Below are positions 5,608-15,558 of a stretch of DNA of 36,821 bases, piece by piece. Source of the stretch: Candidatus Parvarchaeota archaeon (GTDB taxonomy: Archaea > Nanobdellota > Nanobdellia > CSSed11-243R1); NCBI GenBank assembly GCA_015522785.1, contig WALP01000027.1, forward strand, positions 1 to 36,821. Direction: 5' to 3'. The position numbers and the translations under genes are program-made. The notes beneath the pieces are model-generated. The model worked only from the letters and a program-made list of their open reading frames with translations. It was not told where the DNA came from and ran no database searches. Positions within the stretch are counted from its first letter, which is position 1, and the number at the start of each line of letters is the position of its first letter.

Positions 5608-8600
5608 TTATTTTTTTGGTAGTTTGACGGAAACTATTTGTGATTCTCCAAGTTGGTTCATGTGCACTCCGTATATTGTATCTGCATATGAAAGAATTGC
5701 GTCGTTGTGGGTTACGACTATGAACTGCGAGGTTTTTGAATATTCCGACAAAAGCTGGGCAAGTTTTTCTGAGTTTTCCCTGTCAAGAGCTGCTTCAACT
5801 TCGTCCATTATGTAAAATGGAGATGGTATGAATTCCTGAACAGCGAATATGAATGCGAGGGTTACCAGTGTTTTCTCGCCCCCGCTCATCGCTCTAAGGG
5901 ATATGAATTTTTTTCCTCCGGGACGGGCGATTATATCAAGTCCACCTTCAAACGGATTCTCTTCGTTTTCAATTACAAGTTTTGCCTCTCCGTTTGGCGA
6001 AAGAATTGAGAACACCCTTTCAAAGTTCTTCGCGACATTGTTGTATGTTTCAAGGAAAGATTCCCTTTTCTTCTCCTCTACCTCATCCATGACTTTTAGA
6101 ATCTCATTCTTTTCTTCATCAAGCTTGTCATACTTTGCTTTTAGTTCGTTGTATTCCTTTTCGACTTCGTTGTAAACATCAAGGGCGCGGAGATTGACAG
6201 CTCCAAATTGAGATATTATAGATTCTAAATGTTTAATCTCGCTTTCAAGCTCATTAACACTTTTCGTTACTTTTTCTATCTTTATGTCTGAAAATTCTTC
6301 CATTGCAGTGCGCTTGCCTTCAAGTTTCGCATTTGTTTCTGCTATTTTAAGCTTCAAGTTGTTGAAGTCATCTTTTAACTTTTCAATCTTTTCGTCTATT
6401 CTTGCCCTTTTTATTTCAATTTGTTTTATTCTTTCATTGAGTTTGTTTCTTTTGTCATACAACTCCCTTAATTTTGTGTGAAATTTCTTTTCTTCTTCAA
6501 TTTTTTTCTCAAGCTCTTTGTTGAAAGTTTTCAGCTCAATACTGGATTTTTCAATTGCTTCTTTGAAAGAGTTTTCTTCCTTCTCCAAGTCTTTGAGCAA
6601 CTTTTGAGAATGCTCCAAATCTTTTTGAGAGATTTCAATTTCAAATTTGATTCCACCTTTCTTTGCTTCTATCTCATTCAACTTGTTTTGCATTTCATTT
6701 ATCTGGTAATTCAGCTTTTTGATTAGAGAATCATCCACTTTTACTGGAAGGTTCTTCATCTTATCCTCTAGAGATTTCTTCTCATCCTCCTTCTCTTTAA
6801 GTTTCTCCTTTAACTTTTCAAACTTAGTCTCATCAACTTCTTTGATTCCCTCAATTGACGCACTAAGATGGAATATCTCCCCCCGCATATTTGTAATCTC
6901 TTCGATTAATGTTTCTCTTTTGGATTCAATTGTTGAGATACTCGAAGCAATTTCGCTTAATTCTGATTTTATTTTTTCAATTTTTTCATCGATAGGCTCG
7001 CTGCTGAATCCAAGTGTTCCCTTTTGTCTATACCCTCCTGAAATTGCTCCGCTTCGTTCTATTAAATCGCCTTTTAGGGTCACCATCCTATAGCTGTTTA
7101 TGCCAACTTTCTTTGCTGTTTCTATTGAGTCCACGATTAACGTGTCAGAAAGTATGTGTTGAAACACCTTTTCGTATTTCTTGCTGAATTTTACTAAATT
7201 TATAGCATAATCAACTACACCCTCAATCTTGGGTGGTTCCCTTTTGATTTTTTCAGTTTTTAGTTTATCAAGCGGAAGAAATGTTGCCACGCCAAGTTTG
7301 TTGTTGCGCAAATAGTTTATACATTCTTTTGCGGCATTCACATCATCGACTACAATTGCATTGCTTCTCGAACCTGCCGCGACTTTTATAGGTATAGAAT
7401 ATTTTTCATCAACTTTTGCCAAATCATACACCAAACCATGGACTCCTTTTAATTCTCCCCGTTCTTTCGCCGCCAGGACGGCGCGTGTTCCCTTGTTCAA
7501 TAATCCAAGTAGCACGTCTCGCTTTCCTTCGAGGTTATGAAGCTGTTTGTTTAATCTTTCCCTTTCGCTTTTTAGATTTGACAATTTAATCGCGAGATTT
7601 GCATCATTTTCAGCCTTTTCCTTGAGCAAGCGCTCTTTTGTAGAAAGCTCCTTTTTGGTTGTCTCTGCCTTTTTGATTTCATTAAGTTTGTCTTCAAAGG
7701 AAGAAATTTCATTTTTTATCGAAACTATCTCTGTTTCTATCTCACTAATTTTTGAGGCTATCTCGAGCCTTTCCTTGTCGGCGTTGCTTACCCTATTAAG
7801 CTCAACCTTCAACTGGTTTATTTTTGATTTTATTTCTTCCCCTTCATTTATTAGCTGCGGAATTTTTAATTTTGATTGTGTCGCATTTTTCTCATTTATT
7901 GATATATCATTTAATATCTGCTTCTTTCTTTCATTGATTCTTATAATTTCATTCTTTTTTCCTTTTATTTCTGCGTTGAGCTCATTGATTTTAATCCTCA
8001 AATTTTCAATTTGGTTGTTGAGTTCTATCTGTTCCGTTTCGCCAAGCTTTTCTGTTGTGCTGTTTATTTCTTCAATTTCTTTTGTGATATCCTCTATTTT
8101 ATTTGATAACTCCGCTTTTTGATTAGTTAACTTATCTATTTCTTCTTCTTTTGCTTTTAATTTCTCGTCAAGCTTCTGCCTTTCGGAATTTATATACTCC
8201 ATCTCCTTGAATATCCTTGCCGCTTTGGAGTATCTTAGTTTTTCATTTAAATCTTTGAATTTTTCAGCTTCATCTTTTTCTTTCTTTAGCTCCTCCATAT
8301 GTCTTATTTTTTCATTTAGGATGATGCGAGCTTCTTTGAGTTTTTGTTCTACTTTATCTATTTCTAAAAGGCATTTGTGTTTTTTTTCTTCATATATAGA
8401 AATTCCGGACAAATCCTCGATTATTTTTCTTCGTTCGTCAGATGACAATTCAACAAATTTTTGGATTTCCCCCTGCATGACAATATTATACCCGTCAGCA
8501 TCGATGTTTGCATAAGCAAGTAAACTTTTTACGTAATCTCTTGTCTCCCTTTTCCCGTTTACGCGGAATAAGCTTCTCCCTTCTTTATCAACTTTCCTGC

Positions 8601-8904
8601 TTATTCTTAGCTCATCTTCATCGATAGGAAACTTTCTGTTTTTATTATCGATTATAATAGTTACTTTAGCGAATTTGCTTGGCGGAAGTTTTTTTCCACC
8701 ATTGAACACCAAATCCCCAAGCCTTTCAGCCCTTAAATCCTTTTTAGATGCTTTTCCCAAAACAAAGCATATTGCTTCGGTTACGTTACTCTTCCCGCTC
8801 CCATTCGGGCCCATGACACAGTTCAATCCCTCAGGAAAAGTGATTTCTTTTCTTCCAGAGAAAGATTTGAATCCAAATATTTCAAGCTTTTTGATGTGGT
8901 TCAT
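5608..8904 (-). CDS. smc: SMC chromosome condensation ATPase
   Basis: SMC forms a ring-shaped dimer that compacts and segregates chromosomes with ScpA and ScpB, both encoded in this window (20946-22137). The N-terminal Walker A is GPNGSGKSN at residues 32-40. Long coiled coils flank a hinge at about residues 480-640 (GVHGLVYDLAKVDEKYSIP to the IERSGAISGG region). The C-terminal head carries the ABC signature MSGGEKTLVTLAF near residue 1006 and Walker B FYIMDEVEAALD near 1030. At 1098 residues it is slightly shorter than most SMCs. An AT-rich element (TTTAAAAA on the minus strand, about 8931-8941) lies about 30 bp before the start. It is transcribed alone, away from scpAB. Confidence 0.97.
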   Translation of the reverse strand: MNHIKKLEIFGFKSFSGRKEITFPEGLNCVMGPNGSGKSNVTEAICFVLGKASKKDLRAERLGDLVFNGGKKLPPSKFAKVTIIIDNKNRKFPIDEDELRISRKVDKEGRSLFRVNGKRETRDYVKSLLAYANIDADGYNIVMQGEIQKFVELSSDERRKIIEDLSGISIYEEKKHKCLLEIDKVEQKLKEARIILNEKIRHMEELKKEKDEAEKFKDLNEKLRYSKAARIFKEMEYINSERQKLDEKLKAKEEEIDKLTNQKAELSNKIEDITKEIEEINSTTEKLGETEQIELNNQIENLRIKINELNAEIKGKKNEIIRINERKKQILNDISINEKNATQSKLKIPQLINEGEEIKSKINQLKVELNRVSNADKERLEIASKISEIETEIVSIKNEISSFEDKLNEIKKAETTKKELSTKERLLKEKAENDANLAIKLSNLKSERERLNKQLHNLEGKRDVLLGLLNKGTRAVLAAKERGELKGVHGLVYDLAKVDEKYSIPIKVAAGSRSNAIVVDDVNAAKECINYLRNNKLGVATFLPLDKLKTEKIKREPPKIEGVVDYAINLVKFSKKYEKVFQHILSDTLIVDSIETAKKVGINSYRMVTLKGDLIERSGAISGGYRQKGTLGFSSEPIDEKIEKIKSELSEIASSISTIESKRETLIEEITNMRGEIFHLSASIEGIKEVDETKFEKLKEKLKEKEDEKKSLEDKMKNLPVKVDDSLIKKLNYQINEMQNKLNEIEAKKGGIKFEIEISQKDLEHSQKLLKDLEKEENSFKEAIEKSSIELKTFNKELEKKIEEEKKFHTKLRELYDKRNKLNERIKQIEIKRARIDEKIEKLKDDFNNLKLKIAETNAKLEGKRTAMEEFSDIKIEKVTKSVNELESEIKHLESIISQFGAVNLRALDVYNEVEKEYNELKAKYDKLDEEKNEILKVMDEVEEKKRESFLETYNNVAKNFERVFSILSPNGEAKLVIENEENPFEGGLDIIARPGGKKFISLRAMSGGEKTLVTLAFIFAVQEFIPSPFYIMDEVEAALDRENSEKLAQLLSEYSKTSQFIVVTHNDAILSYADTIYGVHMNQLGESQIVSVKLPKK

Positions 8905-9008
8905 TCTAATTTAGTATAAGTTTAGATTGTTTTTAAATCATTGTGTCTAATAATCTATTGAAATTAAAAAAATATAAAGGTGCTCACAGTTAAATTAATG
9001 GGTCAAAA

Positions 9009-10526
9009 ATGAGGAAGCCAATGAAAAATTATATAATTCGTATTGGGACTACTAAAGTAGCAGTGTCCATAAATAAGGAAGAAGGCAAATTTGTTCCGAT
9101 TTACACTCTTAACTTGCCAAAATTGGAACCCGCAACACTTGCTTTTTTTGAGGATGTTAGGGACAAGTTGATATCCACAGTTCCAATTAAATTGGAAGTT
9201 CTTAGGGACCCAACAGAATTTGAGAAAATTAAATATGTGCTTTCTAATAAGGCAACAGAACTTATTAAAAAAGGGCTTCCATCAGCGCCTGATGAAGTCG
9301 TTGATTTTGGTGTGACCTTTTTGTTGAATGAAATGCTTGGATTAGGCAATATTGAATTTTTGCTTCATGACACAAATCTTGAAGAAATTGTCATTAATGA
9401 CAGTAAGGAACCAATTTGGGTTTATCACAAAGAGTTAGGTTGGCTTCAAACAAATATTATCGTTGATAGCGAAGAACAAATAAAAAATTATGCGTCAATT
9501 GTTGGCAGGCGTGTTGGACGACAGATAACTATCTTAAACCCGCTTATGGATGCCCATTTAATAACAGGAGACAGAGTTAATGCTACCCTGTTCCCAATTT
9601 CTACAAAAGGCAACACATTGACTATAAGAATGTTCAGGAGGAAGCCTTGGACAATTACTGATTTCATAAAAAACAAAACACTAAATTATGAAACTGCGGC
9701 GTTGTTATGGCTTGCAATTCAGTATGAAATGAGTATAATCATCGGCGGCGGAACTGCAAGTGGAAAGACAAGTATGCTAAATGTAATTCTTCCGTTCATA
9801 CCGCCAAATCAAAGGATAATTAGCATAGAAGAGACAAGGGAAATTAACCTACCCACCTTCTTGCATTGGGTCCCCCTTACAACAAGAGACCCTAATCCTG
9901 AGGGAAAAGGCGAAGTCACAATGCTTGACTTGTTGATAAACTCCCTTAGAATGAGGCCTGATAGAATTGTTGTGGGAGAAGTTAGGAGACAACAAGAGGC
10001 AGAAGTTTTGTTCGAGGCATTAAACACTGGGCATTCTGTTTATGCGACACTTCATGCAAACACTTCAGAAGAGGCATTTAGGAGACTTACATCACCGCCG
10101 ATAAATCTCCCAAAGGATTTGATTCGTTCTCTTCCATTATTCACCATTATGTTTAGGCAGCGCAGGAAGAATATAAGGAGATTGTTTGAGATATCCGAAG
10201 TTGTTTCGAATAATGATGTCAAATTAAATGTGCTCTATAGATGGGACGCGAAAAAAGATGTGCAAGTTAAGATGGGTGAATCAAAGAGGTTGATTCAAGA
10301 GATTAAAATGTTCACTGGATTGAGCAAGGAAAAGCTTGATGAAGATTTGAATGAAAAGAAAAAAATTCTCAAGTGGATTGTGGAACATGATATAAATACT
10401 GTCAACACTGTTGGGAAAGTTGTAAATGAATACTACAAGGATAAAGAAAAATTAATGAAAACAATGAGAGAAAAAAGAGGGGTTGAGGCAGTTTTAGGCA
10501 ACTTCTTTTCAGAGTTAGGAGAGTAA
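9009..10526 (+). CDS. tadA: Type IV pilus assembly ATPase (TadA/GspE/VirB11 family)
   Basis: A secretion ATPase that powers pilus assembly at the inner face of the membrane. Walker A is IIGGGTASGKTSML at about residues 243-256. The Asp box ISIEETREI follows. Walker B is in RMRPDRIVVGEVR at about 313-325, and the His box ATLHANTSEEAFRR follows. The N-terminal domain of about 200 residues is typical of archaeal GspE-like ATPases, and the 505-residue length is normal. The start ATG lies about 30 bp after an AATATAAAG TATA element. The stop is 2 nt before the next start, so it heads an operon with the two membrane platform genes. Confidence 0.93.
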   Translation: MRKPMKNYIIRIGTTKVAVSINKEEGKFVPIYTLNLPKLEPATLAFFEDVRDKLISTVPIKLEVLRDPTEFEKIKYVLSNKATELIKKGLPSAPDEVVDFGVTFLLNEMLGLGNIEFLLHDTNLEEIVINDSKEPIWVYHKELGWLQTNIIVDSEEQIKNYASIVGRRVGRQITILNPLMDAHLITGDRVNATLFPISTKGNTLTIRMFRRKPWTITDFIKNKTLNYETAALLWLAIQYEMSIIIGGGTASGKTSMLNVILPFIPPNQRIISIEETREINLPTFLHWVPLTTRDPNPEGKGEVTMLDLLINSLRMRPDRIVVGEVRRQQEAEVLFEALNTGHSVYATLHANTSEEAFRRLTSPPINLPKDLIRSLPLFTIMFRQRRKNIRRLFEISEVVSNNDVKLNVLYRWDAKKDVQVKMGESKRLIQEIKMFTGLSKEKLDEDLNEKKKILKWIVEHDINTVNTVGKVVNEYYKDKEKLMKTMREKRGVEAVLGNFFSELGE

Positions 10527-10528
10527 AA

Positions 10529-11416
10529 ATGAGGCTCTTTGCATTTTTGCCAATGAAAGAAGAAACCATGAGGAAAGCATCCGCAATTTTTCTACCAATT
10601 GGCGCTAGATTATCCCGTTTTTTTCCAAGCGTAAAAACAAATTTGGTGCAGTTGGAGATAAAGATTTCACCTGAAGAGTATCTGTCGATGGCGCTCTTTG
10701 CAACTATATACGCTTTTTTGATGGTGTTTGTTCCTCTTTTTGCGCTTGGTGTGATGACAAAAGGGGCAGTAATGGCTTCTCTAAAAGTTGCGGTAACAAG
10801 CGGGGCAATACTAACTTTTTTTGTTTTGATATACTCTTTTTTTTACCTCAAGATTATGCTAATGAGAAAAATCAAGCTGTTGGAAAAAGACCTGCTTTTT
10901 GCTCTTAGATATATTTACATTAAAATAAAGTCTGGGATTCCATTATACGACGCTATGGTCGGTGTGGCGTACGGAAATTTCGGCGAGGTTTCAAAGGAAT
11001 TTAAAAAAACAGTGAAGGAAATTTCAGCGGGGATAGATAATGCTACCGCGCTTGAGAATATGGCGCTAAGAAATCCATCCTTATACTTTAGGAGGGTTAT
11101 CTGGCAGATAACAAATAACATGCGTGCGGGGGCAAGTATTTCAGATATACTAAGGAGTATAACCACTTCTCTAACAAAAGAGCATAAGAATATGTTAAGG
11201 CACTATGGGGCTGAATTGAATCCAATAATCCTAATGTACATGATGTTCACCGTTGTCATCCCAAGCTTGGGGATTACGGTAATTGTTGTGATGAGCTCGT
11301 TTTCAGGATTGGAAGTTCCTAAGATTGTGTTTTATGCAATTCCATTTTTTGTATTTATACTGCAGTTATTTTTCATTTCAATTATAAGGGAGAAACGCCC
11401 GCTTTTGGTGGTATGA
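10529..11416 (+). CDS. tadC: Type IV pilus membrane platform protein (TadC/GspF domain)
   Basis: A 295-residue integral membrane protein. Hydrophobic segments lie at about residues 52-80, 85-110, 235-262 and 268-290, with a cytoplasmic helical GspF/T2SSF domain between (LLFALRYIYIKIKSGIPLYDAMVGVA onward). Such proteins form the platform that couples the ATPase to pilin insertion. It starts 2 nt after the ATPase stop and overlaps the next gene by 4 bp (ATGA), so translation is coupled. The pairing of two half-size platform proteins in tandem is common in archaeal pilus loci. Confidence 0.88.
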   Translation: MRLFAFLPMKEETMRKASAIFLPIGARLSRFFPSVKTNLVQLEIKISPEEYLSMALFATIYAFLMVFVPLFALGVMTKGAVMASLKVAVTSGAILTFFVLIYSFFYLKIMLMRKIKLLEKDLLFALRYIYIKIKSGIPLYDAMVGVAYGNFGEVSKEFKKTVKEISAGIDNATALENMALRNPSLYFRRVIWQITNNMRAGASISDILRSITTSLTKEHKNMLRHYGAELNPIILMYMMFTVVIPSLGITVIVVMSSFSGLEVPKIVFYAIPFFVFILQLFFISIIREKRPLLVV

Positions 11417-12393
11417 TGATAGAACGGATAGGAAGATTGCTTGGGGAAAAAAAGCTGAAAAAAGTAAAACAAATGCTCGATTACGCCAATATTAAAACAC
11501 CACCAGATAAATTTGTGGCAACACATTTAATAATATCTATGTTATTCTCTGCCTTCATTGCATTTTTTGTTTACAACAGTTATAATATTGTCTATTCGGC
11601 AATTTCCGTTGGTTTGTTTTTATTTGTTTATTTCTCTACGGTGCTGATGATTGTTTCCCTGCTTGCGGAGCAGAGGGCAAGATATGTAGAGTCTGTGCTC
11701 CCTGATGTGCTTTTGCTTATGTCCTCGAATTTGAGGGGAGGTATAGCTCCGGAAGAGGCATTTCTTTTAAGCGCCAGACCTGAGTTTGGTTTTGTGGCAG
11801 ATAGAATTAAAAAAGTCGGCAAGAAAATTGCTGCGGGTGACTCGTTAGTAGATGCTCTTTCTGGATTTTCAAAAGGTATACGCTCCAAACTGCTCGAGCA
11901 AACTATGCAGATGATATTAGACGGCATAAACGCAGGAGGAGACTTGTCGGTGTTGCTTGAGAGCACGGCAAATGACTTGAAGGAAACTGCGTCAATTAGA
12001 AAAGAAGTCGCGTCAATGATTTTTGTTTATGCTATTTTCATCTTCATGGCGGCCTGTTTGATAGCACCTATATTATATGCGGTTTCAATACAGCTTGCGG
12101 GAGTGCTTTCAAAGCTAAGCAATTCAATTTCAATGCAGTTTTTAACCACAAAGTCGCCCGCCGGTATAAAGCTGGCATCGTCAGGTATCACTGGAGATTT
12201 CCTGAACAAATTCGCATATGTCAATTTGTTGATAACAGCTATATTTGCGTCGTTCATTGTAGCTTTGATAAACAAAGGCGATGAGAAGTATGGTATTAGA
12301 TATATCCCTTTTTTTGTGGGTGTCTCTCTGGCATTGTTTTATTTATCGAGGATATTATTAGCGTCTTTCTTCGGCGGAATTAGGGTAATTTGA
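11413..12393 (+). CDS. Second type IV pilus platform protein (TadC/GspF domain)
   Basis: A 326-residue membrane protein of the same family as its upstream neighbour. Hydrophobic segments are at about residues 38-58, 60-85, 195-225, 270-290 and 300-322. The GspF-type helical core shows SVLPDVLLLMSSNLRGGIAPEEAF, similar to the LLFALRYIYIKIKSG motif of the upstream protein. It overlaps that gene by 4 bp. Together they would form a heteromeric platform for the ATPase at 9009. A separate promoter follows it for the pilin gene. Confidence 0.88.
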   Translation: MMIERIGRLLGEKKLKKVKQMLDYANIKTPPDKFVATHLIISMLFSAFIAFFVYNSYNIVYSAISVGLFLFVYFSTVLMIVSLLAEQRARYVESVLPDVLLLMSSNLRGGIAPEEAFLLSARPEFGFVADRIKKVGKKIAAGDSLVDALSGFSKGIRSKLLEQTMQMILDGINAGGDLSVLLESTANDLKETASIRKEVASMIFVYAIFIFMAACLIAPILYAVSIQLAGVLSKLSNSISMQFLTTKSPAGIKLASSGITGDFLNKFAYVNLLITAIFASFIVALINKGDEKYGIRYIPFFVGVSLALFYLSRILLASFFGGIRVI

Positions 12394-12446
12394 TTTGACT
12401 AAATCTTTATATATATTAATTAGTTCCCATATCTTGGTGATATTAC

Positions 12447-12920
12447 ATGAAAAAAGGACAATCTGCTTTGGAATATCTTTTAACATATGGTTGGGCGATA
12501 TTGATAGTCATAATAGTAGGGGCTTCATTGTACTCGCTCGGTGTGTTTACACCAGGACAATGGACTGGAAAGAGACAAACAGGATTCGCACAGTTTAGAA
12601 TCGTTGACTTCTCGCTTAAAAATAATGGAAATATGTCAATAGCGTTCCAGAACCAGCTTGGGAAGACAGTGACTTTGAATGGTATCAATGTGTATTACAA
12701 AAATGTTAAATGTAAATTAAGTAGTGGAGATTACAACGGCACGATCTCACCGAACACTATATATGTCGCATATGGCAATTGCACTACATCAGGTAATTGG
12801 AACACATCTGTTGAGTTTAGGTCATCATATTCATTGACAACGGACTTTAACTACACAGACCCCGATTCAGGCATGCAGCACTTGGACACAGGAACATTGT
12901 TCGGTTCGGTTGAGAAATAA
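12447..12920 (+). CDS. Type IV pilin with class III signal peptide
   Basis: The N-terminus MKKGQSALEYLLTYGWAILI is a classic archaeal class III signal peptide: a short basic leader, predicted cleavage between Gly4 and Gln5 by a prepilin peptidase (PibD/EppA type), then a hydrophobic helix that builds the pilus core. The remaining 130 residues are a Thr/Asn/Ser-rich globular head with three cysteines. The 157-residue size suits a major pilin. CTTTATATATA at 12405-12415 and GGTGAT before the ATG indicate its own strong promoter. This allows the expected higher expression than the assembly genes just upstream. Confidence 0.92.
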   Translation: MKKGQSALEYLLTYGWAILIVIIVGASLYSLGVFTPGQWTGKRQTGFAQFRIVDFSLKNNGNMSIAFQNQLGKTVTLNGINVYYKNVKCKLSSGDYNGTISPNTIYVAYGNCTTSGNWNTSVEFRSSYSLTTDFNYTDPDSGMQHLDTGTLFGSVEK

Positions 12921-12921
12921 A

Positions 12922-13857
12922 CTAAACTTCTTCCCTTTCTTTTTTTATTAATTTTATAGTGCCTATCCGTGAGAAATCAATATCAATTAAATCATGGTCT
13001 TTTAAAATTCTTGCGAACTTTTCCACATCTGACAAAGGCATTTTCAGGGCTTCTGCCGCTTCCTTTGTTGTAATCTCCTTTTGAGACTCGATGTAATCAA
13101 GAAGCTTGTCAATTCCGGTTTCTATTACTTCCTTTTCAACTATCTCCTTTTTGATGACATCCCTATCCATAAACTCAAGTATGTTGTCAAGCAACAAAGT
13201 CCCGATTAATTCATTGTTATTATTTACTACTGGAATTTGGTCGAGCTCGTAGGAGTTCATTATCTTGACTGCTGTTTCGACAGGCGTCGTCTTTTTTACA
13301 TGTTTGTCCATCTTAACCATAACACTTGACACCGTATGTTTGAGCACTTTTTCAAGCTCCTTTGGATTTTCTTCGATAGGTTTTTCTTTGATATTAACTG
13401 AGGACGTAATCGCAGATAAAATGCCGTCCTCGGACAAGATACCAATTGGTTTCTTGTCGTCAACTATGATGATACTCCTTAATTTATACTTATGGAGTAG
13501 CCCTACAGCATCGACTAAAGGCGCGTTTTTAGGGAGAGTAATCGGATTTCGAAGCATAAGGTCATCGACAAGAATTTTTTTTGAAATATGTGCTCCAATT
13601 TTTCTTCTTTCATGTTTCTCAGAAAGGCTTTTAGAAATATGTTCTATAACATCCTTTTTTATTTTAAGATGGATGTTTTTCCTTTGTTGTTTCTTCTTTA
13701 CCACTTTTATTTTTGGTTTGGCTCTCTTTTTGGTTGTTCTTTTTTTAGCTGTCTTCTGTTTTAATACCTTCTTCTTAATGATTTTCTTTTTTACTCTTGT
13801 TTTTGCCTTCTTTTTGGGCACAACTCTCTTTTTGAGAGTTTTCTTCTTTTTAGCCAT
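12922..13857 (-). CDS. CBS-pair and winged-helix protein with a lysine-rich tail
   Basis: The first 68 residues are an almost pure Lys/Arg/Thr tail (MAKKKKTLKKRVVPKKKA and on), resembling histone H1-like tails. Two CBS domains follow, at about residues 98-155 (LMLRNPITLPKNAPLVDAVG) and 175-232 (KKTTPVETAVKIMNSYELD), which usually bind adenine nucleotides. A C-terminal winged-helix segment follows (EITTKEAAEALKMPLSDVEKFARIL, about 260-290). I infer a DNA-binding regulator that senses adenylates. It sits inside the pilus locus on the opposite strand, converging on the pilin gene with 1 bp between them, and shares a divergent promoter region with the gene at 13930. Confidence 0.85.
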   Translation of the reverse strand: MAKKKKTLKKRVVPKKKAKTRVKKKIIKKKVLKQKTAKKRTTKKRAKPKIKVVKKKQQRKNIHLKIKKDVIEHISKSLSEKHERRKIGAHISKKILVDDLMLRNPITLPKNAPLVDAVGLLHKYKLRSIIIVDDKKPIGILSEDGILSAITSSVNIKEKPIEENPKELEKVLKHTVSSVMVKMDKHVKKTTPVETAVKIMNSYELDQIPVVNNNNELIGTLLLDNILEFMDRDVIKKEIVEKEVIETGIDKLLDYIESQKEITTKEAAEALKMPLSDVEKFARILKDHDLIDIDFSRIGTIKLIKKEREEV

Positions 13858-13929
13858 AATTTTGTAAATATTGCCAGATTAAAATACTTTTAGAAAAATT
13901 AATAATCCCCAAGAGGCTATTTTTTAACT

Positions 13930-15558
13930 ATGAAACTGAAAGTCATCCTCGGGATTTTGTTAATGTTTTTTGTGTTTGGGTTAGCCCATTCTTTAGAAGC
14001 GGACAATGTGATTATATACCAGAACATACCTAATCCTTCACTATGGTTTGGTGGGAGTGAAACTGTATATTTTGTTGTGTATAATAATGGGACAGAACCC
14101 ATCCATATTTCAAATTTAACTCACTATTGGGGTCACTCTTTCGTGAAATTTATTAATTCATCCTTTATTGGCAACGATGAGATAGGATATTCAGACCCGT
14201 CTGTTTTCATAGATGGTGATACTGTCAAAACAAATCTGAGTTCGCCTATAACAATACCTTCCAAGAGTTATATTGAATGGAGTTATACATTTACTTCATA
14301 TTCTATGAATTTTGTAAGCATTAATTCAAATATCGTTGTGCACTTTCAGGATAATAGTTCGTCAAATAGAAGTGATATTATCTCAACAGTGATGGCGCCG
14401 GCAATTTCGACGGACTTCAAAGTAGACAATGTAAATTTTTCTTCTGCGGAAGGCGCGGACAACAAAATTGAAATTAATATGCCTTACAACTTTACATTTA
14501 GAGTATCTGATTATGCAGATACATTTACCACGATGAGTAATGGGAATTATAAAGGTAACATTGTTATTAGATTCCCATTTGAATTTACAAATATTTCTCC
14601 TGTTTCTGGAAATTTGACTTGCAATGGCAATGTATGTAACTGTTCTGTGGAGTTTTATACAAATACCCCTCCTGAAGAATGTGTTGTCAGCGCGACGCCA
14701 ATACAAGAAGGAACATATATAATACATGCAAATGCATCACAAAACGAGCTTTTATTCCACCAGGATTCAAACACAAGATCAGAACTTCTGGTTAAAGTAT
14801 TTAAACCATGTTCAGATATACTCATTTCAAATATAACTACTTCATCAACAAATATATACTTCGGAGAGAAAATTATTGTTTCCGCTGATGTCGCCTCAGA
14901 AGACCCAATTACTAGTGTTATTGCAAGAATAGGAGACACAAGTAAAGTGATGACATACCAAAATGGAAAATATACTGCAATGATATATCCTGATGTAGGT
15001 AGCAATTCTGTAAGTGTGAAAGCCGAAAACGAATGTGGGAATGTTAAAATACTAAATAATGGCATCATCAATGTTGCTCCACCAGTAAAACCACCATCTC
15101 CAGCAGCATGTAATAATATAACCACTTTAGGACTTGCAGTAACCCCAGGGATTATCGATGAACACAAGCTTAACGCTTTTATACACTTAAATTATTACTG
15201 TGCCAAAAACGTCCTTGGGCTGTGGGATTACAATTTCATTTTTGAAGTTACCTACCTAAATGGTTCGTATTACACAATAAATGGAACTTCAGTCGTGTAT
15301 GGTGTGACTCCAGGGAAAACATCAGAAAATGTGATTTATGGAATTAGTGGAACTGGGTACATTTCTCCAAGATTTGCTGGTGGGAGTATATCAGGTGGAG
15401 GGATTACCACTTCATCCTACGGTGGATATACAATCCCAACAGAAGTTGTCCCCGACCAATCAAGTTATGGAAAAGTGATTTACTTTGATAGGATTGCTGT
15501 TTTGAAAACAGATGTTGGGTATAAGTTGGTTAGAGTTTCATTAGGTGTGTGGAAGTGA
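13930..15558 (+). CDS. Secreted pilus-locus protein, adhesin-like
   Basis: A hydrophobic signal peptide (MKLKVILGILLMFFVFGLAHS) precedes 520 residues of beta-rich sequence with many N-X-S/T sequons, typical of archaeal surface glycoproteins. Cysteine pairs are present (TCNGNVCNCS and ECVVS). A Gly/Ser-rich stretch (GGSISGGGITTSSYGGY) lies near the C-terminus. No clear membrane anchor follows, so it may be released or held by the pilus. It is the first gene of a run of four coupled genes with minor pilin-like proteins, so it may be a pilus-tip or adhesion component; that is inference. An AT-rich promoter element lies at about 13892-13905. Confidence 0.78.
   Translation: MKLKVILGILLMFFVFGLAHSLEADNVIIYQNIPNPSLWFGGSETVYFVVYNNGTEPIHISNLTHYWGHSFVKFINSSFIGNDEIGYSDPSVFIDGDTVKTNLSSPITIPSKSYIEWSYTFTSYSMNFVSINSNIVVHFQDNSSSNRSDIISTVMAPAISTDFKVDNVNFSSAEGADNKIEINMPYNFTFRVSDYADTFTTMSNGNYKGNIVIRFPFEFTNISPVSGNLTCNGNVCNCSVEFYTNTPPEECVVSATPIQEGTYIIHANASQNELLFHQDSNTRSELLVKVFKPCSDILISNITTSSTNIYFGEKIIVSADVASEDPITSVIARIGDTSKVMTYQNGKYTAMIYPDVGSNSVSVKAENECGNVKILNNGIINVAPPVKPPSPAACNNITTLGLAVTPGIIDEHKLNAFIHLNYYCAKNVLGLWDYNFIFEVTYLNGSYYTINGTSVVYGVTPGKTSENVIYGISGTGYISPRFAGGSISGGGITTSSYGGYTIPTEVVPDQSSYGKVIYFDRIAVLKTDVGYKLVRVSLGVWK

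Noticed and set aside
5624-8914. Several long open frames antisense to smc
   Set aside because: They mirror the coiled-coil codon bias (Phe/Ser/Leu-rich on the reverse strand) and have no start signals or recognisable domains.
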